DNA from: Streptomyces sp. TBY4
Lineage (GTDB): Bacteria; Actinomycetota; Actinomycetes; Streptomycetales; Streptomycetaceae
Direction: 5' to 3'
NCBI RefSeq assembly: GCF_024213195.1
Contig: NZ_JANAVF010000007.1
Span: forward strand, 1 to 64,000
DNA: 64,000 nucleotides
The notes beneath the pieces are model-generated. The model ran no database searches, was not told where the DNA came from, and worked only from the letters and a program-made list of their open reading frames with translations. Positions 8,174 to 16,610 of this stretch are shown here, in pieces; position 1 is the first letter of the stretch, and each line of letters begins with the position of its first letter. A program made the translations under genes and the position numbers.

Positions 8174-9298
8174 TCACAGCCAGCCGTGGCGGCGCAGGGC
8201 CCGGTGGATGGTGAAGCAGGTCCCGGCGATGGCGGCCATCACCATCGGATAGCCGTAGCGCCACTGGAGCTCCGGCATGTGCTCGAAGTTCATCCCGTAC
8301 ACCCCGCAGATCATCGTCGGCACGGCGATGATCGCCGCCCAGGAGGTGATCTTGCGCATGTCCTCGTTCTGCGCGACGGTCGCCTGCGCCAGGTTGGCCT
8401 GGAGGATGGAGTTCAGCAGCTCGTCGAAGCCGACGACCTGCTCGTGCACCCGGGCCAGGTGGTCGGCGACGTCCCGGAAGTACTTCTGGATGTCGGGCTC
8501 CACCAGCCGCATCGGCCGTTCGCTGAGCAGCTCCATGGGGCGCAGCAGCGGGGAGACGGCCCGCTTGAACTCCAGCACCTCCCGCTTGAGCTGGTAGATG
8601 CGGCCCGCGTCGCCGCCGCGGGCACTGCCCTTGGCGGGGGCGGCGAAGACCTCGCTCTCCACCTCGTCGATGTCGTCCTGGACGGCCGCGGCGACGGCGA
8701 TGTACCCGTCGACCACGTGGTCCGCGAGGGAGTGCAGGACCGCGGAGGGCCCCTTGGCGAGGAGCGCCGGGTCGTCCTGGAGGCGGTGGCGCAGCCCCTT
8801 GAGGGAGCCGTGGCCGCCGTGCCGGACGGTGATGACGAAGTCGGGGCCGGTGAAGCACATCACCTCGCCGGTCTCCACCACCTCGCTGGTGGCGGTGAGT
8901 TCGGCGTGCTCGACGTAGTGGATCGTCTTGAAGACGGTGAACAGGGTGTCGTCGTAGCGCTCCAGCTTCGGCCGCTGGTGCGCGTGCACCGCATCCTCCA
9001 CCGCGAGCGGGTGCAGCCCGAACGCAGCGGCGATCCCGGCGAACTCGGCCTCCGTCGGCTCGTGCAGCCCGATCCAGGCGAAGCCGCCGTCCTCGCGCAC
9101 CGCGCGCAGCGCCTCACGGGGCGTCAGACAGGCGGCCCCGCGCCCGTCCCCGGCGCGCCGCCCGTCGCGGTACACGGCGCAGTCGACCACCGCGCTGTTC
9201 GCGGACGGGTCGCGGGTGGTGTCGTAGCCGGGCTGGGCCGGAGTGGACCTGCGCAGTCCGGGACGGACGGCGGCACGGAGGTAGGGCAGCATCGACAT
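8174..9298 (-). CDS. corA: CorA-family magnesium/cobalt transporter
   Basis: 374 residues. CorA is a homopentameric inner-membrane channel for divalent metal uptake. A large cytoplasmic domain ends in two C-terminal helices, the first closing with the signature YGMNF, followed by the short loop EHMPELQW and a second helix ending HRALRRHGWL. The ATG at 9298 is chosen because AAGGAG lies six bases upstream; an in-frame start at 9319 is less likely. With the MgtE-like gene 1.6 kb away it suggests a magnesium theme, but no M-box motif was found upstream. Confidence 0.94.
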   Translation of the reverse strand: MSMLPYLRAAVRPGLRRSTPAQPGYDTTRDPSANSAVVDCAVYRDGRRAGDGRGAACLTPREALRAVREDGGFAWIGLHEPTEAEFAGIAAAFGLHPLAVEDAVHAHQRPKLERYDDTLFTVFKTIHYVEHAELTATSEVVETGEVMCFTGPDFVITVRHGGHGSLKGLRHRLQDDPALLAKGPSAVLHSLADHVVDGYIAVAAAVQDDIDEVESEVFAAPAKGSARGGDAGRIYQLKREVLEFKRAVSPLLRPMELLSERPMRLVEPDIQKYFRDVADHLARVHEQVVGFDELLNSILQANLAQATVAQNEDMRKITSWAAIIAVPTMICGVYGMNFEHMPELQWRYGYPMVMAAIAGTCFTIHRALRRHGWL

Positions 9299-9673
9299 GG
9301 CAGGCTCCTTCTCGCGCACGGCTGCGGACCGTACGGGTGGGAGGTCCTTCCTGACGCACGCTCACCCGGTCGGCAGTCCGGGAGGGCAGGCGGAAGGATC
9401 AGGGCGGGAGGACACAGTTCTTCCTCGCTCTTCGACCGGTCCGGCGTGTGGAGAAGCGCGGATCAAAGAGGGCGCGGCGCGCCCGTCGGCTGAGCGGAAG
9501 GGAGAGGGGTACCGCACGTACTGTGCGATCGACTTCGATGCACCGCAGCCCCACCTCCTCCGGCCGGTCCCCCGTAAGGGACGTCCTGTCGCCGGGGCAC
9601 TGAAACTTCTCTTCTGAGAGCGTCCCCGACCAGCGGTCAACGATATCAGCCGACGGATGGTCAAGAGGCGCTC
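9299..9673. other. 375-bp intergenic region
   Basis: This gap separates the divergent corA and SUFU-domain genes. No convincing small gene, riboswitch or terminator was recognised. Its right end is notably less GC-rich and leads into the promoter at 9674-9701. Confidence 0.5.
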
Positions 9674-9701
9674 TTTACCCGGCTGATACGAGTTCTATGC
9701 T
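9674..9701 (+). promoter_or_regulatory. Promoter of the SUFU-domain gene, probably leaderless
   Basis: TTTACC (9674-9679) and TATGCT (9696-9701) are spaced by 16 bases and resemble vegetative -35 and -10 boxes. The ATG at 9708 comes six bases after the -10 box and no ribosome site is visible, so transcription should begin at or next to the start codon. Confidence 0.6.
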
Positions 9702-9707
9702 CGCTCC

Positions 9708-10292
9708 ATGGCAGAAATTCTGGCCCTTGTGGAAGCCCGGCTGCGCGCCGCTCTCGGCGAACCCGATGCCCGCGCCGCCGTCACCTTCCTGGGCACCGAC
9801 CGCTTCGAAGTCCTCCGCTTCACCGAGGGGGACCTCGTGCGGTACGCGACCCTCGGCATGTCCGCCCAGCCCATGACCGACCCCACGGCCGTGGTCGCCG
9901 ACCCGGTCCGCGGTCCGCGCGCGGAGCTGGTCCTGACCGTACGGGGCGGGCTCGCGCCCACCGACAAGCTGCTGCGGCCGCTGGCCGTGCTGGCCGCCTC
10001 CCCCCAGGTGGAGGGGCTCATCGTGGCCCCCGGCGCCTCACTGGACGTGGGCGAACCCCTCTGGGACGGGGCCCCGTTCACCTCCGTGCTGGTGGCCGAG
10101 CCCGGCGGACTGGTGGAGGACCTGGTCCTGGACGACCCGATGGACCCCGTCTCCTTCTTCCCGCTCCTGCCGATGACGGCGAACGAGGCGGCCTGGAAGC
10201 GGGTCCACGGAGCGGCCGCCCTGCAGGAACGCTGGCTCGCGCGCGGCACGGATCTGCGGGACCCTCTGCGTACGGCAGTCGCACTGGACTGA
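9708..10292 (+). CDS. Suppressor-of-fused (SUFU) domain protein
   Basis: 194 residues covering one SUFU-like domain: an N-terminal helix (AEILALVEARLRAALGEP), the TLGMS turn, RAELVLTV, and the PLLPMTANEAAWKR stretch typical of bacterial members. No signal peptide or membrane segment. The bacterial family is a protein-interaction domain, often with toxin-immunity or housekeeping roles; nothing nearby suggests a toxin. The mRNA is probably leaderless. Confidence 0.85.
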   Translation: MAEILALVEARLRAALGEPDARAAVTFLGTDRFEVLRFTEGDLVRYATLGMSAQPMTDPTAVVADPVRGPRAELVLTVRGGLAPTDKLLRPLAVLAASPQVEGLIVAPGASLDVGEPLWDGAPFTSVLVAEPGGLVEDLVLDDPMDPVSFFPLLPMTANEAAWKRVHGAAALQERWLARGTDLRDPLRTAVALD

Positions 10293-10381
10293 GCATCCGG
10301 CCGCCCCCCGGCCGCCCCCGGCCGCCCGGACGGGTGATCGCATCTTGACGGGGCGCGCGGCGGGGAGGAGCGTGGCTTCTT

Positions 10382-11023
10382 ATGAGGGGCGAACCGAGTT
10401 GCCCGAAGTGCGGTGGCCGGGTCAGGGCGCCCGGTCTCTTCGCCGACTCCTGGCAGTGCGCGGTGCACGGCACCGTCCATCCCCTGCAGCCCGTGATCCC
10501 GCCGAGCGTCGAAGGCCTGGGCGTGGTCGTGAACCGGGCGCAGGTACCGGTCTGGATGCCCTGGCCGCTGCCCGTCGGGTGGCTGTTCACCGGGATCGCC
10601 TCCGCCGGTGACGACCGCAGCGGCAGCCGGGCCACCGCCGTGGCCTGCTCCGGTCCCGGCCCGCTCGGCGGCATCGGCGAGCTGCTGCTGATCGCCGAGG
10701 AGCTGGGCGTCGGCCTCGGCGCGCGGTTCGCCGGGCTGGACGCCCCCGACCCGGGCCGCTACATGAACGTCTCCGCCCCGCCGCACGCCAAGGTGGTCGC
10801 CGCCGGGCGCCCGACCCCGCTGTGGCACGTCACCGGCGTCCCCGAGGACCGGGCCGTCTTCGCCGGCGAGGCGCGCGGGCTGTGGCTGTGGGCGATCGTC
10901 TGGCCGGAACAGTCGGGCCTGCTCATGTACGACGAGCTGGTCCTGACGGACCTGCGCGACGCGGGAGCCGAGGTGGAACTGCTCCCCTGCGGAGCCCTGA
11001 GCCCCCGCATTCTGTCCTCTTGA
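10382..11023 (+). CDS. DUF6758-type zinc-ribbon protein
   Basis: 213 residues. It opens with CPKCGG and a further Cys in SWQCAVHG, a half zinc ribbon, followed by a conserved soluble domain with repeated Trp/Pro signatures (VWMPWPLPVGWLFTG, GLWLWAIVWPEQSG). I recognise it as the DUF6758 family common in Streptomyces; its function is unknown. GGGGAGGAG sits 12 bases before the ATG, farther than usual. Confidence 0.83.
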   Translation: MRGEPSCPKCGGRVRAPGLFADSWQCAVHGTVHPLQPVIPPSVEGLGVVVNRAQVPVWMPWPLPVGWLFTGIASAGDDRSGSRATAVACSGPGPLGGIGELLLIAEELGVGLGARFAGLDAPDPGRYMNVSAPPHAKVVAAGRPTPLWHVTGVPEDRAVFAGEARGLWLWAIVWPEQSGLLMYDELVLTDLRDAGAEVELLPCGALSPRILSS

Positions 11024-11216
11024 CGCGCCGCTCGCGCGGCTCGGCGCCGGGGGCGCCTCCCCGGCTTCGCGGCGCTGCGCCGGACTCCGTCCGGCGGACC
11101 GGGCGGGCCCGTTCGGCGCTGAGGCGTGGTGCGGGCGGTCACGCGGGGCCGGGCCGGGAAATGCGGACGGTACTCTGGAGTGTCCCCTGTCCGCGCGTGA
11201 ACCCTGGAGTCCGGCT

Positions 11217-12083
11217 GTGCGCATCGATCTGCACGCCCACTCCACGGCCTCCGACGGTACGGACACCCCCGCCGAGCTGGTGCGCAATGCCGCCGCCGCG
11301 GGGCTCGACGTGGTGGCGCTGACCGACCACGACACCGTCGCCGGATACCGCGAGGCCGTCGCCGCGCTGCCCCAGGGGCTGACCCTGGTGACCGGCGCCG
11401 AGCTGAGCTGCCGTCTCGACGGCATCGGCATGCACATGCTGGCGTACCTCTTCGATCCCGAGGAGCCCGAGCTCCACCGCGAGCGGGAGCTCGTACGCGA
11501 CGACCGCATCCCGCGCGCGCAGGCCATGATCGGCAAGCTGCAGGGCCTCGGGGTGGACGTCACCTGGGAGCAGGTGGCCCGGATCGCCGGTGACGGCTCC
11601 GTGGGCCGCCCGCACATCGCCGCCGCCCTCGTCGAGCTCGGCGTCGTGCCCACCGTGTCGGACGCCTTCACCGCGGACTGGCTCGCCGACGGCGGCCGCG
11701 CGTACGCCGAGAAGCACGAGCTCGACCCCTTCGACGCGATCCGCCTGGTCAAGGCGGCCGGCGGGGTCACCGTCTTCGCCCACCCCGCCGCCGTCAAGCG
11801 CGGCACCTGCGTGCCCGAGAGCGCGATAGCCGCCCTCGCCTCGGCCGGCCTCGACGGCATCGAGGTCGACCACATGGACCACGACGCCGCCACCCGCGAG
11901 CGCCTGCGCGGCCTGGCCGCCGATCTCGGTCTGCTGACCACCGGGTCCAGCGATTACCACGGCAGCCGCAAGACCTGCCGCCTCGGGGAGTACACGACCG
12001 ACCCCGAGATCTACGGCGAGATCACCCGCCGTGCCACCGGGGCGTTCCCGGTCCCCGGCGCCGGTGGACGCGTACGCGGCTGA
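11217..12083 (+). CDS. PHP-domain phosphoesterase
   Basis: 288 residues. The metal site motifs of the PHP family are clear: DLHAHSTASDG at the N-terminus, LTDHDT at about residues 37-42, the HP pair in VFAHPAA and the closing GSSDYHG. This layout matches RNase AM/YciV-type enzymes that hydrolyse 3',5'-bisphosphonucleotides or trim 5' ends of RNA; the substrate is inferred from family. The GTG start has GGAG seven bases upstream, and TACTCT (11166-11171) may be the -10 box. Confidence 0.9.
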   Translation: MRIDLHAHSTASDGTDTPAELVRNAAAAGLDVVALTDHDTVAGYREAVAALPQGLTLVTGAELSCRLDGIGMHMLAYLFDPEEPELHRERELVRDDRIPRAQAMIGKLQGLGVDVTWEQVARIAGDGSVGRPHIAAALVELGVVPTVSDAFTADWLADGGRAYAEKHELDPFDAIRLVKAAGGVTVFAHPAAVKRGTCVPESAIAALASAGLDGIEVDHMDHDAATRERLRGLAADLGLLTTGSSDYHGSRKTCRLGEYTTDPEIYGEITRRATGAFPVPGAGGRVRG

Positions 12084-12154
12084 CCACTGCCGCCGCCCCT
12101 CCCGCTCCACCGCCCCCTTTTTTTCGTGACACCCCTCACCTGCAAGGCATCACT

Positions 12155-12760
12155 GTGCTCGATTTCGCCGTCTTCGGATCCCTTTTTCTCACGCTTTTTG
12201 TGATTATGGACCCTCCGGGGATCACGCCCATCTTCCTCGCGCTGACCTCCGGCCGCCCCGCCAAGGTGCAGCGCCGCATGGCCTGGCAGGCGGTCTGCGT
12301 CGCCTTCGGCGTCATCGCCGTCTTCGGTCTCTGCGGGCAGCAGATCCTCGACTACCTGCACGTCTCCGTGCCGGCCCTGATGATCGCGGGCGGGCTGCTG
12401 CTCCTGCTCATCGCGCTCGACCTGCTGACCGGCAAGACCGACGAGCCGAAGCAGACCAAGGACGTGAACGTCGCGCTCGTCCCGCTCGGCATGCCGCTGC
12501 TCGCCGGTCCCGGCGCGATCGTCTCGGTGATCCTGGCGGTGCAGAAGGCCGACGGGTTCACCGGCCAGTTCTCGGTGTGGGCCGCGATCGTCGCGATGCA
12601 CGTGGTGCTGTGGCTCGTGATGCGCTACTCGCTCGTCATCATCCGCGTGATCAAGGACGGCGGCGTGGTCCTCGTGACCCGGCTGGCGGGCATGATGCTC
12701 TCCGCGATCGCCGTCCAGCAGATCATCAACGGCGTGCTCCAGGTGATCGAGGCCTCCTAG
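12155..12760 (+). CDS. MarC-family integral membrane protein
   Basis: 201 residues with about six membrane helices. FVIMDPPGITPIFLALT near the N-terminus and PLGMPLLAGPGAI in the middle are the two halves of the MarC (UPF0056) family. Despite the name it is not established as a multidrug-resistance protein and its substrate is unknown. The start is a GTG with a weak AAGG upstream. A strong hairpin terminator follows at 12781. Confidence 0.9.
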   Translation: MLDFAVFGSLFLTLFVIMDPPGITPIFLALTSGRPAKVQRRMAWQAVCVAFGVIAVFGLCGQQILDYLHVSVPALMIAGGLLLLLIALDLLTGKTDEPKQTKDVNVALVPLGMPLLAGPGAIVSVILAVQKADGFTGQFSVWAAIVAMHVVLWLVMRYSLVIIRVIKDGGVVLVTRLAGMMLSAIAVQQIINGVLQVIEAS

Positions 12761-12780
12761 CGCCCCCCCCGCGCATGCGA

Positions 12781-12811
12781 ACGCCCCCGCACCGGTCCGG
12801 TGCGGGGGCGT
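12781..12811. terminator. Hairpin terminator after the MarC gene
   Basis: ACGCCCCCGCACC (12781-12793) pairs with GGTGCGGGGGCGT (12799-12811) around a 5-base loop, 13 perfect base pairs. It lies between the convergent MarC gene and the 50-residue gene and can serve both. Confidence 0.82.
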
Positions 12812-12814
12812 CGT

Positions 12815-12856
12815 CGTGAGATGGACGCGGTCAGGTGGACACGGTCAGTTGGACAC
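12815..12856. repeat. Three tandem 14-bp repeats at the end of a small gene
   Basis: Units at 12843-12856, 12829-12842 and 12815-12828 read (minus strand) GTGTCCAACTGACC, GTGTCCACCTGACC and GCGTCCATCTCACG. The first copy contains the last codons and TGA stop of the small gene at 12845-12997; the other two follow the stop. It looks like a slippage expansion just past the coding end. Confidence 0.7.
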
Positions 12857-12997
12857 GGTCTCGGCCGGTCGGATCAGGATGCGCTGGCCGACGGCGGCGG
12901 CCTGCTGCACGATCCGGTTGACGGAGGCCGCGTCCACGACGGTGCTGTCCACGGCAGATCCGTCGACGTCGTCCAGGCGCAGAATCTCGAAGCGCAC
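12845..12997 (-). CDS. Small 50-residue conserved-looking protein
   Basis: A GTG-initiated gene of 51 codons encodes a protein opening MRFEILRLDDVDG, with core VVDAASVNRIVQQAAAVGQR and end ILIRPAETVSN. Codon use is typical of real genes here, and AAGGGAG lies five bases before the GTG. It looks like a compact strand-helix-strand fold. I believe similar small proteins occur beside marC in other Streptomyces, from memory only. The AT-rich stretch 13020-13090 upstream probably holds its promoter. Function unknown. Confidence 0.75.
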   Translation of the reverse strand: MRFEILRLDDVDGSAVDSTVVDAASVNRIVQQAAAVGQRILIRPAETVSN

Positions 12998-13070
12998 GGG
13001 CTTCTCCCTTCGTCAGTGTTTCTCCTTGTACAGGGTTAACGAAGTGTAAGCCGCAAACATTCCCTACGCT

Positions 13071-13087
13071 AAGGAAATTTTTTCCTT
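13071..13087. promoter_or_regulatory. AT-rich 17-bp palindrome AAGGAAA-TTT-TTTCCTT
   Basis: A 7-bp inverted repeat with a 3-base spacer lies in an island of AT-rich DNA (13020-13105) that is exceptional for this genome. It sits just past the stop of the alpha/beta hydrolase gene and about 75 bases upstream of the 50-residue gene. It could be an operator for the small gene or part of a terminator; both are inference. Confidence 0.45.
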
Positions 13088-13089
13088 GT

Positions 13090-13977
13090 CTAACTACTAA
13101 CAAGTACCGGAGACGTCAGAGGCCCCCAGAACGCCGCCAGCGCCGCCGCCGTGCCCGCCGGATCCTCGGCGTTCGGCGAGTGCTCCGTCCCCGGAACCAC
13201 CACCCGCTCCGCGCCCAGCCGGCGTGCCATCTCGTCCATCTCCGACACCGGCCACACCGGGTCCGACTCCCCGGACAGCACCAGTTTCGCGAGCCCCGGC
13301 GCCGCCGCGGCCAGCTCGTCGATCCGGTCCGGCTCCTCGATCAGCGCCCGCCCGGTGACCATCAGCTGCTCGGGGACGGTCCCGATCCAGCGTGCGCGCA
13401 GGAAGTCCTTGAGCTCCGGGGACTCGGGGGGCGCGTCGCGCGGGTCCATGGCGCGCATGGCCGCCCAGATGCCCGGCATGTTGTCGCCCATCGACTCCAG
13501 CGCCGAGACCAGCAGCTTCGTACGGCCCTGCTGGTCCGCGCAGACCGCGCCCGGGCCGCTGCTCAGCAGCGTGAGGCTGGCATACGGGGCCGGGTCGCGG
13601 ACCACGGCCGCCCGGACGATCAGCCCGCCCAGCGAATGCCCCAGCAGGTGCACCGGACCGGCCGCGCCCAGGGCGGCGGTCTGCGCGAGGACGTCCCGCG
13701 CCAGTTCGGACAGGGCGTACGGGGCCTGCGTGCGCGGGCCGCCGCTCTCGTGCTGCCCGCGGCCGTCGACGGCGACCACGCGGTACCCGGCGGCGGCCAG
13801 CGGCCCGAGGAGGCCGATGAAGTCCTCCTTGCTGCCGGTGTAGCCGGGCACCAGCAGGGCGGTACCGCGGGCCGGCCCGCCGGGCACGGCCTCGTGCACG
13901 GCGAACTCGCCGCGGGCCGTGGCCAGGCGGTGCGCACGGGCTGCGGGCGGGAGCGTGAGGGTCGGCGGCTTGCTCAT
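13090..13977 (-). CDS. Alpha/beta hydrolase
   Basis: 295 residues, cytoplasmic. Motifs in order: oxyanion region LVPGYTGSKED, nucleophile elbow GHSLGG (Ser near residue 116), acidic GESDPVWP and catalytic His in GTEHSPN. Substrate unknown. TAACAT lies six bases before the ATG with no ribosome site, suggesting a leaderless mRNA. The last codons (GTT, AGT, AGT) are AT-richer than the rest and run into the AT-rich island. Confidence 0.85.
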   Translation of the reverse strand: MSKPPTLTLPPAARAHRLATARGEFAVHEAVPGGPARGTALLVPGYTGSKEDFIGLLGPLAAAGYRVVAVDGRGQHESGGPRTQAPYALSELARDVLAQTAALGAAGPVHLLGHSLGGLIVRAAVVRDPAPYASLTLLSSGPGAVCADQQGRTKLLVSALESMGDNMPGIWAAMRAMDPRDAPPESPELKDFLRARWIGTVPEQLMVTGRALIEEPDRIDELAAAAPGLAKLVLSGESDPVWPVSEMDEMARRLGAERVVVPGTEHSPNAEDPAGTAAALAAFWGPLTSPVLVSS

Positions 13978-14035
13978 GGCCAGATGTTACCGGCCCGTAC
14001 GCCCGTACGGGAGGACTCCCGGCCCCGGGAAACGC

Positions 14036-14075
14036 CGATGGCCCCGGCCCCCTCGAAAGGGGACCGGGGCCATCG
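14036..14075. terminator. Hairpin terminator after the DEAD-box helicase gene
   Basis: CGATGGCCCCGG (14036-14047) pairs with CCGGGGCCATCG (14064-14075), extended inward by C/G pairs. It begins about 12 bases past the helicase stop codon, the expected place on the minus strand. Confidence 0.8.
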
Positions 14076-14087
14076 GAAGGAAGGGCG

Positions 14088-16235
14088 TTACGCCTCCGGG
14101 GTCTCCGCCTTGGCGACGGCCTTGCGGGTCCGGGTGCGCTTCGGCTTCGCCGGAGCCTCCTCCGCGACCGGAGCGGCGGCCTCGGCGGCCGGGGCCTCCG
14201 GGGCGGCGGCGACGGCCTTGCGGGTCCGGGTGCGCTTCGGCTTGACCGGAGCCTCCTCCGCCACCGGGGCGGCGGCTTCGGCGACGGCCTCGGCGGCCGG
14301 GGCGACAGCGGCGGCCTTGCGGGTCCGCGTCCGCTTCGGCTTGGCCGGAGCCTCCTCGGCGACGGCCGGAGCGGCCGGAGCCTCGACCACGGCGGCCTGG
14401 GCGACGACCTCGACGACCGGGGCCACCGGGGTGACCTCGGCGGCGACCGGAGCGGCCGCGGCCTTGCGGGGCGCACGGGCACGCGGGGCGCTGCTCCGGG
14501 GGGCGCCGGCGCGGCGCTCCCGGACCGGCTCCGACGGCGGGGCGATCTGGAAGTCCGGCTCGGGCTCCCTGACGAACGGGGCCAGGGGCTCCAGCTTCGC
14601 CGCGGGGGCGACGAAGGTGGCGGCCGGAGCGGCCGACCGGGTCCGGCGGCGGCGCGGCTTGCGCGCCTCGTCGGCGGCCGGAGCCTCCGGAGCCTGGACG
14701 GCCGCGGCCGCGGCCGGGGCGACCGGGCTGACCGGGGCGGTCTCGGCGGTCACCGGGGCCAGGACCTCGGCGCCCTGCTCCGAGCCGCCACGGGTGCGGC
14801 GGCGCTGGCGCGGGGTCCGGGCCGGACGCTCCTCGGTGACCGCGGCGGCGGCACCGCGGCCACCGTCACGGCCGCCGTCACGTCCACCGTCGCGACCGCG
14901 GTCACGGCCGCCGTCACGTCCGGAGTCGCGACCGCCACGGCCACCGCGGCCGCCGGTCTCGCCCAGGTCCTCCAGGTTCTCGGCCTTCAGGCCGGCCCGC
15001 ACGCGCTCGGCGCGCGGCAGGACGCCCTTGGTGCCGGCCGGGATGTTCATCTGCTCGTACAGGTGCGGGGACGTGGAGTACGTCTCCACCGGGTCGTGGA
15101 AGTCCAGCTCCAGCGCCTTGTTGATCAGCTGCCAGCGCGGGATGTCGTCCCAGTCGACCAGGGTGACGGCGATGCCCTTGTTGCCCGCGCGGCCGGTACG
15201 GCCCACGCGGTGCAGGAAGGTCTTCTCGTCCTCGGGCGTCTGGTAGTTGATGACGTGGGTGACACCCTCGACATCGATACCGCGCGCGGCGACGTCGGTG
15301 CAGACCAGCACGTCGACCTTGCCGTTGCGGAAGGCGCGCAGCGCCTGCTCGCGGGCGCCCTGGCCCAGGTCGCCGTGGACGGCGCCGGACGCGAAGCCGC
15401 GCTTCTCCAGCTGCTCCGCGATGTCGGCCGCGGTGCGCTTGGTGCGGCAGAAGATCATCGCGAGCCCGCGGCCCTCGGCCTGCAGGATGCGGGAGACGAG
15501 CTCCGGCTTGTCCATGTTGTGCGCACGGAAGACGTGCTGCGTGATGTTGGCGACGGTCGCGCCCTCACCGTCGGGCGAGGTGGCGCGGATGTGCGTCGGC
15601 TGGGTCATGTACCGGCGGGCCAGGCCGATGACCGCGCCCGGCATGGTGGCCGAGAACAGCATCGTCTGACGCTTCGCGGGCAGGTAGCCCATGATCTTCT
15701 CGACGTCGGGCAGGAAGCCCAGGTCGAGCATCTCGTCGGCCTCGTCCAGGACGAGGGCCTTGACCTTGGAGAGGTCGAGCTTCTTCTGACCGGCCAGGTC
15801 GAGCAGGCGGCCCGGGGTGCCGACGATGACGTCGACGCCCTTCTTGAGCGCCTCGACCTGGGGCTCGTACGCGCGGCCGCCGTATATGGCGAGGACGCGG
15901 ACGTTGCGGACCTTGCCCGCGGTGAGGAGGTCGTTGGTGACCTGGGTGCAGAGCTCGCGGGTCGGAACCACCACGAGGGCCTGCGGGGCGTCGGTGAGCT
16001 GCTCGGGCGTCGAACGCCCGGCCTCGACGTCCGCGGGGACGACGACGCGCTCCAGCAGGGGGAGGCCGAAACCGAGCGTCTTGCCGGTACCGGTCTTGGC
16101 CTGGCCGATGACGTCCGTGCCGGAAAGGGCGACGGGGAGGGTCATCTCCTGGATCGGGAAGGGGGACACAATGCCGACGGCCTCAAGGGCTTCGGCCGTC
16201 TCGGGAAAGATCCCGAGGTCTCGGAACGTAGTCAG
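14088..16235 (-). CDS. DEAD-box ATP-dependent RNA helicase with basic repeat tail
   Basis: 715 residues if translation begins at the CTG at 16235. Motifs: Q-motif Phe (TTFRDLGI) and PFPIQ, AKTGTGKT, PTRELC, LDEADE, FSATMP and HRVGRTGR. The first ATG/GTG in frame (16169) would remove the helical part and Phe of the Q motif, so an upstream start is needed; none of ATG, GTG or TTG is in frame, and AAGAGG lies seven bases before this CTG. The last 300 residues hold an RGG-like stretch (GGRDRGRDGGRDGG) and four KPKRTRTRKA-type basic repeats, likely RNA-binding. Probable role: RNA remodelling or decay. Confidence 0.9.
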   Translation of the reverse strand: MTTFRDLGIFPETAEALEAVGIVSPFPIQEMTLPVALSGTDVIGQAKTGTGKTLGFGLPLLERVVVPADVEAGRSTPEQLTDAPQALVVVPTRELCTQVTNDLLTAGKVRNVRVLAIYGGRAYEPQVEALKKGVDVIVGTPGRLLDLAGQKKLDLSKVKALVLDEADEMLDLGFLPDVEKIMGYLPAKRQTMLFSATMPGAVIGLARRYMTQPTHIRATSPDGEGATVANITQHVFRAHNMDKPELVSRILQAEGRGLAMIFCRTKRTAADIAEQLEKRGFASGAVHGDLGQGAREQALRAFRNGKVDVLVCTDVAARGIDVEGVTHVINYQTPEDEKTFLHRVGRTGRAGNKGIAVTLVDWDDIPRWQLINKALELDFHDPVETYSTSPHLYEQMNIPAGTKGVLPRAERVRAGLKAENLEDLGETGGRGGRGGRDSGRDGGRDRGRDGGRDGGRDGGRGAAAAVTEERPARTPRQRRRTRGGSEQGAEVLAPVTAETAPVSPVAPAAAAAVQAPEAPAADEARKPRRRRTRSAAPAATFVAPAAKLEPLAPFVREPEPDFQIAPPSEPVRERRAGAPRSSAPRARAPRKAAAAPVAAEVTPVAPVVEVVAQAAVVEAPAAPAVAEEAPAKPKRTRTRKAAAVAPAAEAVAEAAAPVAEEAPVKPKRTRTRKAVAAAPEAPAAEAAAPVAEEAPAKPKRTRTRKAVAKAETPEA
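14105..14350. repeat. Repeats encoding the KPKRTRTRK tail of the helicase
   Basis: A 32-base unit encoding KPKRTRTRKA recurs at about 14116-14147, 14215-14246 and 14313-14344, spaced by roughly 98 bases, each with an alanine/proline/glutamate spacer. The copies are nearly identical at DNA level, which suggests recent unequal exchange or gene conversion. Confidence 0.75.
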
Positions 16236-16574
16236 GGTGCTGCCTCTTCTGTGAGACGCGGCGCGAGGCGGCGAAGGGGGTCGTACCGTGCCGGGCTTGC
16301 AGTACTACTACGTACGTACGAAGCTGCGCGGGACCACGAGCCATCGCTCAGGCGCTTTATGCCGCTGAGGGGGCCCCTCGTGGGAGGCGGTACGCATGTG
16401 CGTACGCATCACGCCGAGGGCGGTCGGGTGGAGCCGATCGGGCCACCGACCGGGCATCCTCATTCGGATGGCCCGCCGAGTGTTCGGCAGGCGCATTACC
16501 ACTGTACCCCGGAATCGCGCAGCTGTGTCGGGTGAATTCACCAGGTAGGCGCGTTTACGTGGACTGAGCAGGTG
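16236..16574. other. Divergent intergenic region, helicase and ferritin-like genes
   Basis: About 340 bases between two divergent genes. It contains the palindromic run TACGTACGTACG near 16310 and several CGTACG repeats but no convincing small gene. It must hold the helicase promoter, which I could not define. Confidence 0.5.
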
Positions 16575-16603
16575 GTTCACGGTGCCTTTCGGCGAGCTAT
16601 TGT
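16575..16603 (+). promoter_or_regulatory. Promoter of the ferritin-like gene, probably leaderless
   Basis: GTTCAC (16575-16580) and TATTGT (16598-16603) are 17 bases apart. The ATG at 16611 follows the -10 box by seven bases, so the transcript should start at or beside the start codon. Confidence 0.6.
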
Positions 16604-16610
16604 GCGGAGC

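Noticed and set aside
9362..9664. A 100-codon minus-strand frame upstream of corA
   Set aside because: Composition is unlike its neighbours, with no motif and a poor start; the region is better read as intergenic.
9299..9707. Magnesium riboswitch (M-box) or other metal leader before corA
   Set aside because: None of the conserved M-box segments could be recognised; a covariance-model search would settle it.
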